A stretch of 23,807 nt of DNA from CAZWSX01 sp964636985 (GCA_964636985.1 CAZWSX010000056.1:1-23807), one strand, 5' to 3'; positions 7,754 through 15,873 are shown, numbered from the stretch's first letter. A program made the numbers and translations. Notes: a model not told the origin generated them from the letters alone.

Positions 7754-8143
7754 TTAAGTTTTCTTCAGCTTCTGATCGATGATCTTGCGCAGTTCCTTCA
7801 GTTCGTCCGCATCGACATCCTTGACGTCAAACAGCTTGAGCAGCATGGCCGACGTGGAACCGTCGAAGACTCGCTCGACCACGTCGCCTAGCACGCGATT
7901 CCCCACTTCGCTCTCGGTGATCTTGGGGGAAAACAAATACGTGTTCCCCTGCTTCGACCGCGTGAGATACCGCTTGGCCACCATCGTGTTGAGCGTGGTG
8001 ATAATCGACGTCTTCGCCAAATCCCGTCCATCGCCGGCCAGCGCCGCTTGAACATCACGCGCCAAGAGCGGCGAATTCTGCCACAGAACCTTCAGGATCT
8101 GGAGTTCCAAATCGGTGGGATACTTCGAAGCCGGGCGAGCCAT
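7754..8143 (-). CDS. BlaI/MecI-family transcriptional repressor
   Basis: The product is 129 residues from the start MARPASKYPT; a GGGAA element lies upstream, and a longer frame (MLAPGNHC) is less likely. The winged-helix pattern of the family is clear: PTDLELQILKVLWQ, then an alanine-rich helix, then SIITTLNTMVAKRYLTR as recognition helix and wing, then a dimerising C-terminal helical part ending in a lysine-rich tail. BlaI proteins repress their own operon as dimers and are removed by cleavage by the partner M56 protease, which is encoded next. Two dyads around the promoter at 8180-8248 are the probable binding sites, which supports autoregulation. Confidence 0.9.
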   Translation of the reverse strand: MARPASKYPTDLELQILKVLWQNSPLLARDVQAALAGDGRDLAKTSIITTLNTMVAKRYLTRSKQGNTYLFSPKITESEVGNRVLGDVVERVFDGSTSAMLLKLFDVKDVDADELKELRKIIDQKLKKT

Positions 8144-8179
8144 GCAATGGTTCCCTGGTGCAAGCAAACGGACGCCATT

Positions 8180-8248
8180 CGTCTAGTTAAATAGACGATA
8201 TGAAACCAAAAGACGCGAGTCAAGATGGATCGTCTATTAAATTAGACG
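8180..8248 (-). promoter_or_regulatory. blaI promoter flanked by two BlaI-type operator dyads
   Basis: Two 18-bp dyads of the form CGTCTA-N6-TAGACG are present, CGTCTAGTTAAATAGACG at 8180-8197 and CGTCTATTAAATTAGACG at 8231-8248, with centres 51 bp apart. Between them, on the minus strand, TTGACT (8218-8223) and TATCGT (8195-8200) are separated by exactly 17 bases, a good sigma-70-like promoter. The inner dyad overlaps the -10 box and the outer dyad sits just upstream of -35. Occupancy by the BlaI product would block transcription of the repressor-protease operon. Confidence 0.8.
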
Positions 8249-8283
8249 TTTCTGGCGGAACGGAAGTTCCACAGAATTTTGCT

Positions 8284-8337
8284 GGCGAGCATGGAAAGTG
8301 GTGCGACTCTCCCGAGTCGCACCTGGTTGAGCTCGCC
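8284..8337. repeat. Nested palindrome, REP-like intergenic element
   Basis: An inner perfect 10-bp hairpin, GGTGCGACTC at 8300-8309 with GAGTCGCACC at 8314-8323 and loop TCCC, is enclosed by an outer stem GGCGAGC (8284-8290) with GCTCGCC (8331-8337). No T-run follows on either strand. The two-tier shape resembles REP-type palindromes more than a terminator. Whether it is repeated in the genome cannot be seen here. Confidence 0.6.
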
Positions 8338-8381
8338 CTCACAAGAATGGCTTGGTGTCCGTTGCAGCCAAGCGTACCGGA

Positions 8382-8401
8382 GACCGCTCAGGAGAGCGGT
8401 C
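8382..8401 (-). terminator. Hairpin abutting the rraA-like stop codon
   Basis: GACCGCTC (8382-8389) and GAGCGGTC (8394-8401) form a perfect 8-bp stem with loop AGGA directly after the stop of the minus-strand gene at 8402. No T-run follows, so it may be a weak terminator, a 3' mRNA-stabilising hairpin, or part of the same palindromic cluster as 8284-8337. Confidence 0.4.
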
Positions 8402-9136
8402 CTACTTACGGCCTTTGCGCGAGATCCGCTCGGTCAGCTTGCCAACTACCGCCTGGAACTCTTTGCGTAGCTCGTCGTAGCGGGTGCGCGATTTCGGGCC
8501 GGGAGCTTTGACGTAATTGAGCATCAACTCCTCAGCCGCGATGAACTCAGGCGAGACGTCGGCAATCTCGGAGGCGATTTCGATGGGGACATCGGTCACG
8601 CCATTGGCGTCGCCGTGGAGCAAGTCGCCTTCGTTGACCATGATCCCACCGATGCGAACCGGCAAACCGAGGTGCAGCATGTGGCAATAGCCATGCGAGC
8701 AAATCGTCGAGCCCGTGAAGACCGGGTATCCCAGAGCTCGCACCTGTTGCAGGTCCCGCCCTGCCCCATTCGTCACCAGTCCCACGCTGCCGAACGCTTG
8801 ATACGTGGAGCACATCACTTCGCCGAAAACGGCTGCCGCGGGCGGATCGTCCAAGTCTTGAAAGACGACCACGGCCGGACCCGGCAAAGCTTCGAAGCGG
8901 GCCAGCTGCTGCTGCAAGCTGCCGTACGCATCGCCGCCGGCCGGCGGTGCGTCGCTGCGAAAACAAGCGGTCGTCGCGTAACCGACCATCGGCGGGAAAT
9001 CGGGAAAGTTCGATTTCACGCGCGCATCCATGTAGCCGCGATTGCGCGGGCGAATGTCGAACAACTCGATCACGTTGCAAATCGTGGGCGTATCGAACTT
9101 GGCCAGTTTGGCCAGAACGTCAAGAGAAAGGGGCAT
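8402..9136 (-). CDS. RraA-like / HMG-CHA aldolase family protein
   Basis: The product is 244 residues. It shows the family hallmarks: an N-terminal DTPTICNVIE segment, a GAGRDLQQVRALGYPVF block (Arg127 and Asp128, the substrate/metal loop) and GDLLHGDANGV (Asp171, Asp176). Members are either divalent-metal aldolases acting on 4-hydroxy-4-methyl-2-oxoglutarate-type substrates or the RNase E inhibitor RraA; the sequence alone does not separate these. The protein is soluble, with no signal peptide. It is longer than E. coli RraA because of a C-terminal helical extension ending in basic residues. The gene stands alone, and the next gene on the strand is the broken HAD gene about 100 bases upstream. 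Confidence 0.85.
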   Translation of the reverse strand: MPLSLDVLAKLAKFDTPTICNVIELFDIRPRNRGYMDARVKSNFPDFPPMVGYATTACFRSDAPPAGGDAYGSLQQQLARFEALPGPAVVVFQDLDDPPAAAVFGEVMCSTYQAFGSVGLVTNGAGRDLQQVRALGYPVFTGSTICSHGYCHMLHLGLPVRIGGIMVNEGDLLHGDANGVTDVPIEIASEIADVSPEFIAAEELMLNYVKAPGPKSRTRYDELRKEFQAVVGKLTERISRKGRK

Positions 9137-9240
9137 ACGGCAAGCTCAACAAGAATGGAGGAAAACGTGCGTCCACGCTAACAGGATAGTGGATGGCGAG
9201 AGTGCCGTGTCCCCAGGCGCACGAAAGATCGCGAAGCTCG

Positions 9241-9855
9241 TTAGCGGATCGGCGATTCGAGCCACTGCCATAGCGCCTCGCGCTGCCGGAAGCACGAGAT
9301 CACCACGTCCGCACCTGCGCGGTCGTTGGCATGGATCTCGTGTTCGGGAACGCCCCCGCTGTAGTACGCTGTGTGCGCCCCCGCGTTCTTGCCGCACTCG
9401 ATATCGAAGCGATAGTCGCCGATCACCGCCACGTGCGACGGCGCCAAGCGCCACCGCTCGCAAATGTGGTGGACCGCCCACGGATCGGGCTTGATGGGGC
9501 CGCTTTCGCGAGTCACCACCGGATCGAATTTCGCCGGCAAACTTTCAATGGTTTGATGCGCAATCCGCTGGCTGTTGCGCGTCACAATCGCCAGGCGGAT
9601 CTCGCGATGGGTCAGCTCTTGCAGAAACTCGACCACGCCCGGGAACGGCGTGGCTCGCCGCGCGCCTTCGGTCTCGTGCCGGGCGAGCACTTGATGGCAG
9701 TGTGCGGCATGCTCGGGCGAGAGTTGCTCGATCGCTTCCAGCAACGGGAGATGGTTGTGCCGTGGGTCGAGTTACATCTCGCGACGCATGGCGTCGAAGT
9801 CGAGTTGCGAATCGACCAGCGTTCCGTCGAGATCGAAAATGAGTCCGCGAAGCAT
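9241..9855 (-). pseudogene. HAD-family phosphatase broken by one in-frame stop
   Basis: From ATG at 9855 the frame gives a perfect HAD start, IFDLDGTLVDS, with nucleophile Asp8 and Asp10. Codon 28 is TAA (9774-9772). The same frame then continues without any shift to the normal C-terminus, keeping motif II (VTRN, Thr92), motif III (KPDP, Lys122) and motif IV (GDYRFDIECG, Asp147 and Asp151). Full length would be 204 residues, normal for a phosphoglycolate-phosphatase-like HAD. A restart at TTG 9744 would lack motif I and be inactive. A single change from GAA or CAA explains the stop. A sequencing error is the main alternative. Confidence 0.85.
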
Positions 9856-9871
9856 GGCGACAAATCAGCGA

Positions 9872-10384
9872 CTAACCGCCCACCTTGGCGGAAACTTCGA
9901 ACTTGAATTTGTTTTTATCGGCCGACGGTGTGACCGTGGCGTTCAGCGTCGTCTTGGCAACATCGCCGAATTCGGTCGCGACGCGTCCACCCTGCGCTGT
10001 TGCCCCGCCCTTCTGAAAGGATCGCTGCAGGTCTTTGTAATTGGGGTCGTTCGGCTTCGGCACAGTAGCGTTGGCAGCCGCGGCACTGTTGTCGTTAATG
10101 TCTTTGACGAGCACTTTGTAGTCGCCCGTCACGGCTCCGTCGTTCATCCGATTGGTCGTCAGCTGGAACGCTCCCGATTCATCCGTGCGCCCGCTCGCCG
10201 CTCGCCCCACCTTTTCGTCTTTGGGGACAAACATGACCACCAATCCCGCGACAGGCTTCCCGTCCACCATGACGGTTCCCGTGGCAGACACCGTTTTCGG
10301 CCGGCCATCGTCGCACCCCGACACAACAAGCGTGACCAACGCGATCAGGATCGGTTGAATTTTCCAGCAGGTCTTCCAGGTCAT
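9872..10384 (-). CDS. Lipoprotein with carboxypeptidase-regulatory-like domain
   Basis: The product is 170 residues from MTWKTCWKI; a longer frame to 10426 would place extra residues before the signal peptide. The signal peptide ends in the lipobox VSGC, so the mature protein starts at a lipidated cysteine. A small beta-sandwich follows (GTVMVDGKPVAGLVVMFVP), the transthyretin-like or carboxypeptidase-regulatory fold typical of short planctomycete lipoproteins. In these bacteria such genes commonly sit next to DUF1559 genes, as here. The role is structural or in cell-surface assembly; the precise function is unknown. A hairpin at 10430-10453 lies between it and the DUF1559 gene. Confidence 0.8.
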   Translation of the reverse strand: MTWKTCWKIQPILIALVTLVVSGCDDGRPKTVSATGTVMVDGKPVAGLVVMFVPKDEKVGRAASGRTDESGAFQLTTNRMNDGAVTGDYKVLVKDINDNSAAAANATVPKPNDPNYKDLQRSFQKGGATAQGGRVATEFGDVAKTTLNATVTPSADKNKFKFEVSAKVGG

Positions 10385-10419
10385 GGAGCATCTCAAAAGA
10401 ACAGGTGGAATCTCGTGGC

Positions 10420-10453
10420 AAAACAAAGCGAGGCGACCGCCACCGATCGCCTC
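10420..10453 (-). terminator. Rho-independent-like terminator after the DUF1559 gene
   Basis: On the minus strand GAGGCGA (complement of 10447-10453) and TCGCCTC (complement of 10430-10436) form a 7-bp stem, followed by GCTTTGTTTTG. The T-rich tail is interrupted by G, so termination may be partial and allow some read-through into the lipoprotein gene. Confidence 0.5.
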
Positions 10454-10505
10454 AACTTCAAGAACTCAGCACAACTCAGCTGACCAGTTTACTTCGGCAG
10501 AACCC

Positions 10506-11558
10506 TTACTTAGGCAGAACTCCGGGGAAACCGTCGTTCCGCGAGGCCAGAGTCTGGTACATCTGGTAGTCGATCGTCTCGGGCAGGAACCGCACGGCTC
10601 CATCGCACATCACGAAGTAAGCGCCGCCCCGGTGGCGCGATTTGAAGCCCAATGAAACGTTCCAAGACTCGGTCCGATTGCAGGGACCGGAGTTGGTGTT
10701 GTTGGGATCGTTTCCACCTTCGCCCGGGCACGTGTTGTAGTTGATCGGAGCATTGGAATGGAACCACCAGGCATTGTTTCCTTCCCACCAGTGTCCCCAA
10801 GCATGGTCGCTGCATTTGGCGCGAACCTCACCGAGGAGGATCGTTTGCGAGGTGCCGTCTTGGATCTCGGCCAGCTTGGCCGCCCACCAGCATTGGCCAA
10901 ATGGACCGGGAATGCCCGTGCCATTGATCCATGCTTGGCGCCCGTTATCGCTTTGCCCGTTACCAAAATAACTGTTCAACCCAACAGCCTTGGGATGAAC
11001 CCACGGGATGATTCCCCAATCCGCACGATACAAAGTGCAACCAAACGGATTGCTGGGGATGACCGGGCCCATGTTGCAACCGTAATTGGTCAGCGAGATA
11101 TCCATCCGCTGATGATCGTCGGACGGGCAACGCATGGATGTCGGCGTCCAAACCCCGTTGTTCTTGATGGCCTGGATTTGCGGGGGAATGTTCTGGCGGA
11201 AGTCGAGTTGGTCGTACACGCCGCTCTGTTCGATATACGGCATCAGCCGCACGAAATGGTGACCTTTGTTGGTGGGATGAGCCCCCCACCAGTCTCCGTA
11301 ACAGAGATTCGGATTGTTGGGACCGTCCTCGTCCTTCGAGCAATGGGGAGAACCGGGCGTCAGCATGCCCATGTTGTCGTGATACTCTTGCTCGGCAATG
11401 CCGAGTTGTTTCATGTTGTTCGCACACGTCGTACGGCGCCCCGCTTCGCGGGCCGCTTGAATGGCTGGCAACAGGAGCGAGACCAGAAGCCCGATGATGG
11501 CAATGACCACCAACAGCTCGATCAGGGTGAACCCGTTTCTCTTGTGTCTCAGTCGCAT
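10506..11558 (-). CDS. DUF1559 pilin-like protein (H-X9-DG family)
   Basis: The product is 350 residues from MRLRHKRNGFTLIELL; AGGGA lies just before this ATG, whereas the longer frame to 11603 has no such site. The N-terminus is a type IV pilin prepilin signal (G-FTLIELLVVIAIIGLL), processed by a prepilin peptidase, with the following hydrophobic helix anchoring the protein. The DUF1559 domain has many Trp, Gly and Asn residues and ends in the family's signature SRHRGGAYFVMCDGAVRF, with His and DG nine residues apart. The family is greatly expanded in Planctomycetota and is thought to form surface or secretion-related structures. The upstream promoter at 11681 drives it. Confidence 0.92.
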   Translation of the reverse strand: MRLRHKRNGFTLIELLVVIAIIGLLVSLLLPAIQAAREAGRRTTCANNMKQLGIAEQEYHDNMGMLTPGSPHCSKDEDGPNNPNLCYGDWWGAHPTNKGHHFVRLMPYIEQSGVYDQLDFRQNIPPQIQAIKNNGVWTPTSMRCPSDDHQRMDISLTNYGCNMGPVIPSNPFGCTLYRADWGIIPWVHPKAVGLNSYFGNGQSDNGRQAWINGTGIPGPFGQCWWAAKLAEIQDGTSQTILLGEVRAKCSDHAWGHWWEGNNAWWFHSNAPINYNTCPGEGGNDPNNTNSGPCNRTESWNVSLGFKSRHRGGAYFVMCDGAVRFLPETIDYQMYQTLASRNDGFPGVLPK

Positions 11559-11680
11559 CTTCCCTGCCAGGGCTCTGGTGCAGACCATTACTGGAACCCT
11601 CACCTCAAAACAAAACGAAGCAGGTCTCTTTTGGATATGGTTCTTATCGGCCCAAAGAGATTTCTGCGGGATATACCGCC

Positions 11681-11709
11681 GTTATAGGTTGCGTTAGGTG
11701 GGGGGTCAA
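11681..11709 (-). promoter_or_regulatory. Strong sigma-70-like promoter for the DUF1559 gene
   Basis: On the minus strand TTGACC (11704-11709) and TATAAC (11681-11686) are separated by exactly 17 bases. Predicted transcription start is near 11674, leaving a leader of about 115 nt before ATG at 11558. The -35 lies within an interrupted dyad (AGGTG then TCAA against TTGA then CACCT). Confidence 0.65.
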
Positions 11710-11854
11710 CAAATTGACACCTCCCCCCTTCCGGAATCTCGCAACCCGGTGCCGCTCCCCCGATTTCAGCGCCCCATCCAGCGAAGTCGGCTATTTTTAA
11801 ACAGTCCAGCCATCGAAAAGTTCCCAGCGAACCCCCTCCGTGACCGGATTTCTC

Positions 11855-14122
11855 CTATTTTCGCTGATTACGTTGACTTTGACGGATCTGTTCGACCCGT
11901 TGGATAACCTGTCGTTCAATTTGGGGCGGCGCACCTTCCAACAGCTGATAAATCCCCTCTTCCACCGGCCGAGCTTCTTCGGGCAGGTTCGATTCCATCA
12001 GCGCCTGGTACAAAAGAAGCATCGCGTCGGGGCGTTGTGAGTTGGTCCATTTCACCGCCTGGCGCAATTGAGGGATGGCCTGCTGGGGTTCTCCCTTTCG
12101 CAAATACAATTCCCCGATTTTTAGGGCCGCATTGACGTTCCGCGGTTCCAATTCCAGGACCTTTTCGCACCGCTCGATGGCGTCGTCAAACTGCCCCATT
12201 TCCGTCAGAACCAGGGCAATATTGAAGTTCGTCTTCGGTTGCCCCGGCGTGATTTCCTCGGCCCTGGCAAATGCGGCGAGCGAGCGATCAAAGTCCTTTT
12301 CCAAAAACGCGTTCCAGGCGATCATTCCTTCGCCGTAGGCGTCGTTTGGATCGGCCTTTACCACCTCGCTCCAAAGACGATGGGCCTCGGCTTTGTTTCC
12401 CATCACGGCGTAGACGGTTCCCAGCGATCCAACGGAAAAACCATCCTTCGGATTCGCTTTGATCGCTTCTTCGAATGAATTGATCGCCGCTTGTCGATCA
12501 CCCGCTTCGAACTGCTGCTTGGCCAGTCGGCTGGCCGCGTTTGCGTCGGCGAGTCGTTTCAGCACACTGTCCAAAAGTTTTTTTGTCTGCTTGGATTCGA
12601 CATACGACATCGCTTCGCGATACGCATCCACCGCGCCAACTAAGCGATCCTCGGCAAGACGCGATTTAGCCTGATCGAGCCAGTGTTTTTCCAGAGCGCT
12701 GGTCAGCTCTTGGGCCTTCTGTTTGTCCTCGTCGGTCTCTTGCTGCAAGTGATACTTTCGCAGGATGTCCAGCCGCGCTTCGGGAAACACCGCGATGCGA
12801 TGGTCGTAGCGTTTGACCGGCGGCACGTACCGGTCCTTGGCCGTGTCGAAGCTGACGCCCATCTTGTTCCGCTGCGGCATGTGACAGCCAACGCAATCGC
12901 CGCGAACTGCCGCCGGCAGGTTGGGCTGATCTTTACACGCTTCGGGTTGGTGGCACTTCGCGCACGTTTGCGCCCCAAGTTCAACCGGCCGCCGCGAGTG
13001 TGGGTTGTGGCAATCGATGCAAGTCATCTCGCTCTTTTGAAAGCACTTGCTCTGCCGCATGTAGGTATTTTGGTTGGCAACGTGGTCGAACTCGGGATAC
13101 GTCGACTTGAGCGTCGTGTAAAAGTCTTCCAGAGGTTTGCCCGGGCGGTACTGCAGGGCCGGACCATGCGCCTTAAGTGAATTCGAGTGGCAGTAGGCGC
13201 ACAAATCGAGGAGTTGCTGGCGCGTAAACTTGGTGGGCTGAACAATCTTCCGCGCGGTTTTGTCGCCTGGATTCGCCTTGTGATGGGCCACGTGATCTTT
13301 GCCAGGACCGTGGCACACTTCGCACTGAACGCCCAAAACAAAGCTCTTGGGGTCGTATCGATTTTCGGTCCCCGCGCGATGCGCAAACCATGCGTTGTGG
13401 CACTCCATGCACCGCGTGGTGGTGGGCCGCCCTAAATGCCCCGTGCCATGCGGATCGAAGGCGGTCGCTCCCCATTCGTTGGTGGGAAACAACCAGCTCA
13501 CGGGCAATTCGAACATCTCTTCCCCATCGAACCCGAAGTACCCGTGGTCGCTGTGCTGCCCTAGCCCGTAAACAAAATCGACAGGCAACGTCAGCTTCGC
13601 GCCCCCTTCGTGCTCCGTCGTGACCGTGTACTTGCTTCCTGCTTTGCGCATCAGGAATTTCACATCCTCGACCTGAGGCTGAAACGTCGAACCTTTTTCG
13701 GTAAAGGCGGCCGGCATCATCTTGGGGTCGGGCGGTCGACACGCCATGAAGTGCCGCGTTTCTTGGAACTCGGCGACGCGGTCCTTGTGGCAATCGACAC
13801 ATTGCTCGATGCCGACGTAACCCGGATTCTTTGGGAACGGGGCCAACAAAGGGTCGCCGCCGGTCTTGCTAGTGTCCGGCTTTTTGTTCGCGGGATCACC
13901 TTGCCCGACCGGCGTCGCCTTCACGTCTCGATTGGGTTTTTTCGCCTCAACTTGCGGCGCAGATTTCACATTCCCCAGAAGCGACTTTTGCTTGGAACTC
14001 GCATTGTAGAACCACACGCCAGCGATGACGGCGCCCAAAGCAAGAATCGCAATCACAGGCAGCCAGCCGCGGCCGCGATGTTCCAAGTGATGGTTCGTGC
14101 GATTGGCCAGCTCAACCGACAT
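11855..14122 (-). CDS. Membrane-anchored seven-haem cytochrome c with TPR domain
   Basis: The product is 755 residues. A single membrane segment at about 21-39 anchors it, with the bulk outside the cytoplasm. Seven CxxCH haem c sites begin at Cys108, 238, 267, 308, 368, 387 and 410, and His residues between them can act as distal ligands. From about 500 to 740 there are tandem TPR units (QAAINSFEEAIKANPKDGFS, DDAIERCEKVLELEPRNVN). The N-terminal haem region resembles the multihaem cytochrome c554 / nitrite-reductase-like group. It probably transfers electrons in the periplasm and uses its TPRs to hold partners; the redox partner is not encoded nearby. The gene appears to be transcribed alone. 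Confidence 0.88.
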   Translation of the reverse strand: MSVELANRTNHHLEHRGRGWLPVIAILALGAVIAGVWFYNASSKQKSLLGNVKSAPQVEAKKPNRDVKATPVGQGDPANKKPDTSKTGGDPLLAPFPKNPGYVGIEQCVDCHKDRVAEFQETRHFMACRPPDPKMMPAAFTEKGSTFQPQVEDVKFLMRKAGSKYTVTTEHEGGAKLTLPVDFVYGLGQHSDHGYFGFDGEEMFELPVSWLFPTNEWGATAFDPHGTGHLGRPTTTRCMECHNAWFAHRAGTENRYDPKSFVLGVQCEVCHGPGKDHVAHHKANPGDKTARKIVQPTKFTRQQLLDLCAYCHSNSLKAHGPALQYRPGKPLEDFYTTLKSTYPEFDHVANQNTYMRQSKCFQKSEMTCIDCHNPHSRRPVELGAQTCAKCHQPEACKDQPNLPAAVRGDCVGCHMPQRNKMGVSFDTAKDRYVPPVKRYDHRIAVFPEARLDILRKYHLQQETDEDKQKAQELTSALEKHWLDQAKSRLAEDRLVGAVDAYREAMSYVESKQTKKLLDSVLKRLADANAASRLAKQQFEAGDRQAAINSFEEAIKANPKDGFSVGSLGTVYAVMGNKAEAHRLWSEVVKADPNDAYGEGMIAWNAFLEKDFDRSLAAFARAEEITPGQPKTNFNIALVLTEMGQFDDAIERCEKVLELEPRNVNAALKIGELYLRKGEPQQAIPQLRQAVKWTNSQRPDAMLLLYQALMESNLPEEARPVEEGIYQLLEGAPPQIERQVIQRVEQIRQSQRNQRK

Positions 14123-14909
14123 CGTAGTTCGCCCAGAAAAGGTTCCAATTCATCGGAGCCTAGTCCAGTTTCTCCGGTGGAGCAATCGTCCATCAGAAGC
14201 CCCTCGCGAAATGCCGCGAAATGCGAAGAATTCGGCCTCGCAGCGCTCGGGTCGCCGTGAGCCGGAACGGAAACAGCAAACAGACGACGTCGATCCGAAA
14301 TCGCGTGCGAGCCCCGCGCAAGGGGCTGCTTCCGAGGCATCTTTTTTGAGACGCTGTTTCGAGAAGCCGGTTTCGAGAGGCCTCTGGCAACCGCTGCGTT
14401 AGCGATGCATCAGTCCGCCAACGCGATTCACTTCAGATCACAACCGCGCGACGGTCCACCGGGGCAGGACTCGCCCATGCCGGCGAACCGAGCGCAGCAT
14501 CGCCCGCCGATCTTGACCGAGTCCTGCATCAAGAAATACAGAAGGGCAACCAGATCAATGACAATGCCCCCAAAGTCACTGAATCGATTGCCCTTCTATG
14601 CCAATGTTTTTTGGCTAAGTTTTTATCGACGCAACCACCAACCCACTTGCTGAAAACCAGCTTTGACGGAAAGGCGCCAAGGGCACCCCAACTCGATGAG
14701 TGAGAGCTCAGGGATTCAACTGCACTCCCGTGCCCACCCAGGAGAGTGGAAGTGCGAATCCTCAGTCGTCATAAACGGCAACAAGCAGTCACGAAATGCC
14801 CCATTTGCACCCGTTGTCTGAGGGTATTTGGTATCCCCTACTAAAATGGGGGGGACGGAAGTCACTCAATCTTCCGCACTCCGTGGCTGCTCTTGTTGGT
14901 CTGACGCAA
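14123..14909. other. Long intergenic region with two long-arm inverted repeats
   Basis: These 787 bases separate the cytochrome and the PEP-CTERM gene, which are divergent. No frame has both a ribosome-binding site and a recognisable product. The distinctive contents are the two neighbouring inverted repeats at 14464-14597 and a GGGGGG run at 14848. TAAAAT at 14842-14847 could be the -10 of the PEP-CTERM gene but lacks a good -35. Confidence 0.5.
14464..14597. repeat. Two adjacent 10-bp inverted repeats with long loops
   Basis: GCAGGACTCG (14464-14473) pairs perfectly with CGAGTCCTGC (14518-14527). AGAAGGGCAA (14540-14549) pairs perfectly with TTGCCCTTCT (14588-14597), and a TGAC/GTCA pair inside its loop extends the fold. 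The arrangement could be a structured RNA or a decayed miniature transposable element. Confidence 0.5.
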
Positions 14910-15506
14910 ATGAAGAATTTCGTGTTCTCGATCGCCGCCCTTTGCTGCATTCTCGCGGCGAACGTCGCGTCCGCCGGCCTCCTTACCTATGACGATATCG
15001 GCGTGCCAGGCTACGTCTTTCCGAATTACACGCAAACGGGTTTCGTCGAACAAGGCTTCGACTTCAGCAACAACATGGACGTGGTCGATATCTCGCCCAC
15101 ATCGCCCCTATGGTCCGACGCCGGGCCTGCTGTCAGCGGCGATTTCGCCGCCCTCAACGATTGGGGCGGCCCGGCGGTCGTCACGCGAGCAGGCGGCACT
15201 TTCTCCTTCGAAAGCACCTACCTCAAAAGCTGGTACAACACCAACATCACCGGCTCGATCGAAGGCTATCTCGACAATGTGCTGGTTGGCACCGCCAACT
15301 TCTCGCTCAACGGATGGGCTAACGTGCTGGCCAACTTCGGCAAGGTGGACAAGGTGGTCATCACCAGCAACGACCACTTCTTGCTGGACAACACCGTCGC
15401 TAGCCCGATCTCGCCCGCCGTGCCTGAACCGTCCAGTCTGGTGTTGTTAGGTCTTGGCGGTATCGGGCTAGGCCTGGTCGCTCGACGCCGCCGCGTTTCG
15501 GAATAA
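14910..15506 (+). CDS. PEP-CTERM sorting-domain protein
   Basis: The product is 198 residues from MKNFVFSIAALCC; a longer frame to 14796 would bury the signal peptide. The signal peptide ends ANVASA before GLLTYDD. The mature domain is a beta-rich secreted region with many Trp, Asn and Gly. The C-terminus has the exosortase signal VPEPSSLVLLGLGGIGLGL followed by ARRRR: a PEP motif, a membrane segment and a basic tail. Such proteins are cut and sorted by an exosortase (EpsH/XrtA type) to the cell surface or extracellular matrix. No exosortase is in this window. The ligand or role of the surface domain is unknown. Confidence 0.92.
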   Translation: MKNFVFSIAALCCILAANVASAGLLTYDDIGVPGYVFPNYTQTGFVEQGFDFSNNMDVVDISPTSPLWSDAGPAVSGDFAALNDWGGPAVVTRAGGTFSFESTYLKSWYNTNITGSIEGYLDNVLVGTANFSLNGWANVLANFGKVDKVVITSNDHFLLDNTVASPISPAVPEPSSLVLLGLGGIGLGLVARRRRVSE

Positions 15507-15629
15507 ACGCGTCTCAAGTTGGCGTTGTTGAAGAGCGATCTGTAAACTCGGTTCTCGTCTCAACTAAAATCTCGTTGAGGTCAAGCGGTTTTCTGCTTTG
15601 ATAGATGGGTGGCGTCAAAGGAGCCGTTC

Positions 15630-15842
15630 ATGATGCCCGTTATTCTTGCCGAAGGATACAGGAGTGTGCAACTTCGGGGCGACGTTGTTCTATTTGCCTT
15701 ACTTGCCATCGTTGCGGTGGTTCTAGGCGGCGTTGGCCTCGTGGTCTATCTCGTCTTTGCAGTTCTCAAACGACGGCAAACAGATCGCGCTGAAAAGGCG
15801 GCCATGAAGAAGTTTTTTGATGAACGATCGAGCCAAGGCTAG
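15630..15842 (+). CDS. Small single-pass membrane protein, 70 aa
   Basis: The start at ATG 15630 is decided by a perfect AAAGGAG at 15617-15623, six bases upstream. The product has one strong membrane helix (about residues 18-46, FALLAIVAVVLGGVGLVVYL) followed by a charged C-terminal tail (KRRQTDRAEKAAMKKFFDE). A textbook terminator overlaps its stop codon, which argues strongly that this is a real, independently transcribed gene. It belongs to no family I recognise. By size and shape it could be a membrane-stress or regulatory small protein, but this is inference from shape only. Confidence 0.75.
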   Translation: MMPVILAEGYRSVQLRGDVVLFALLAIVAVVLGGVGLVVYLVFAVLKRRQTDRAEKAAMKKFFDERSSQG

Positions 15843-15873
15843 CCGGGACCAAACAGGTGCCCGGCTTTTTTTG
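15841..15873 (+). terminator. Rho-independent terminator of the small membrane-protein gene
   Basis: AGCCGGG (15841-15847) pairs with CCCGGCT (15860-15866), followed immediately by a run of seven T residues. The stem begins inside the TAG stop codon of the 70-residue gene. Confidence 0.9.

Noticed and set aside
10758..11687. 309-codon plus-strand frame opposite the DUF1559 gene
   Set aside because: DUF1559 on the minus strand has the pilin signal and H-X9-DG motif; the opposite frame is incidental.
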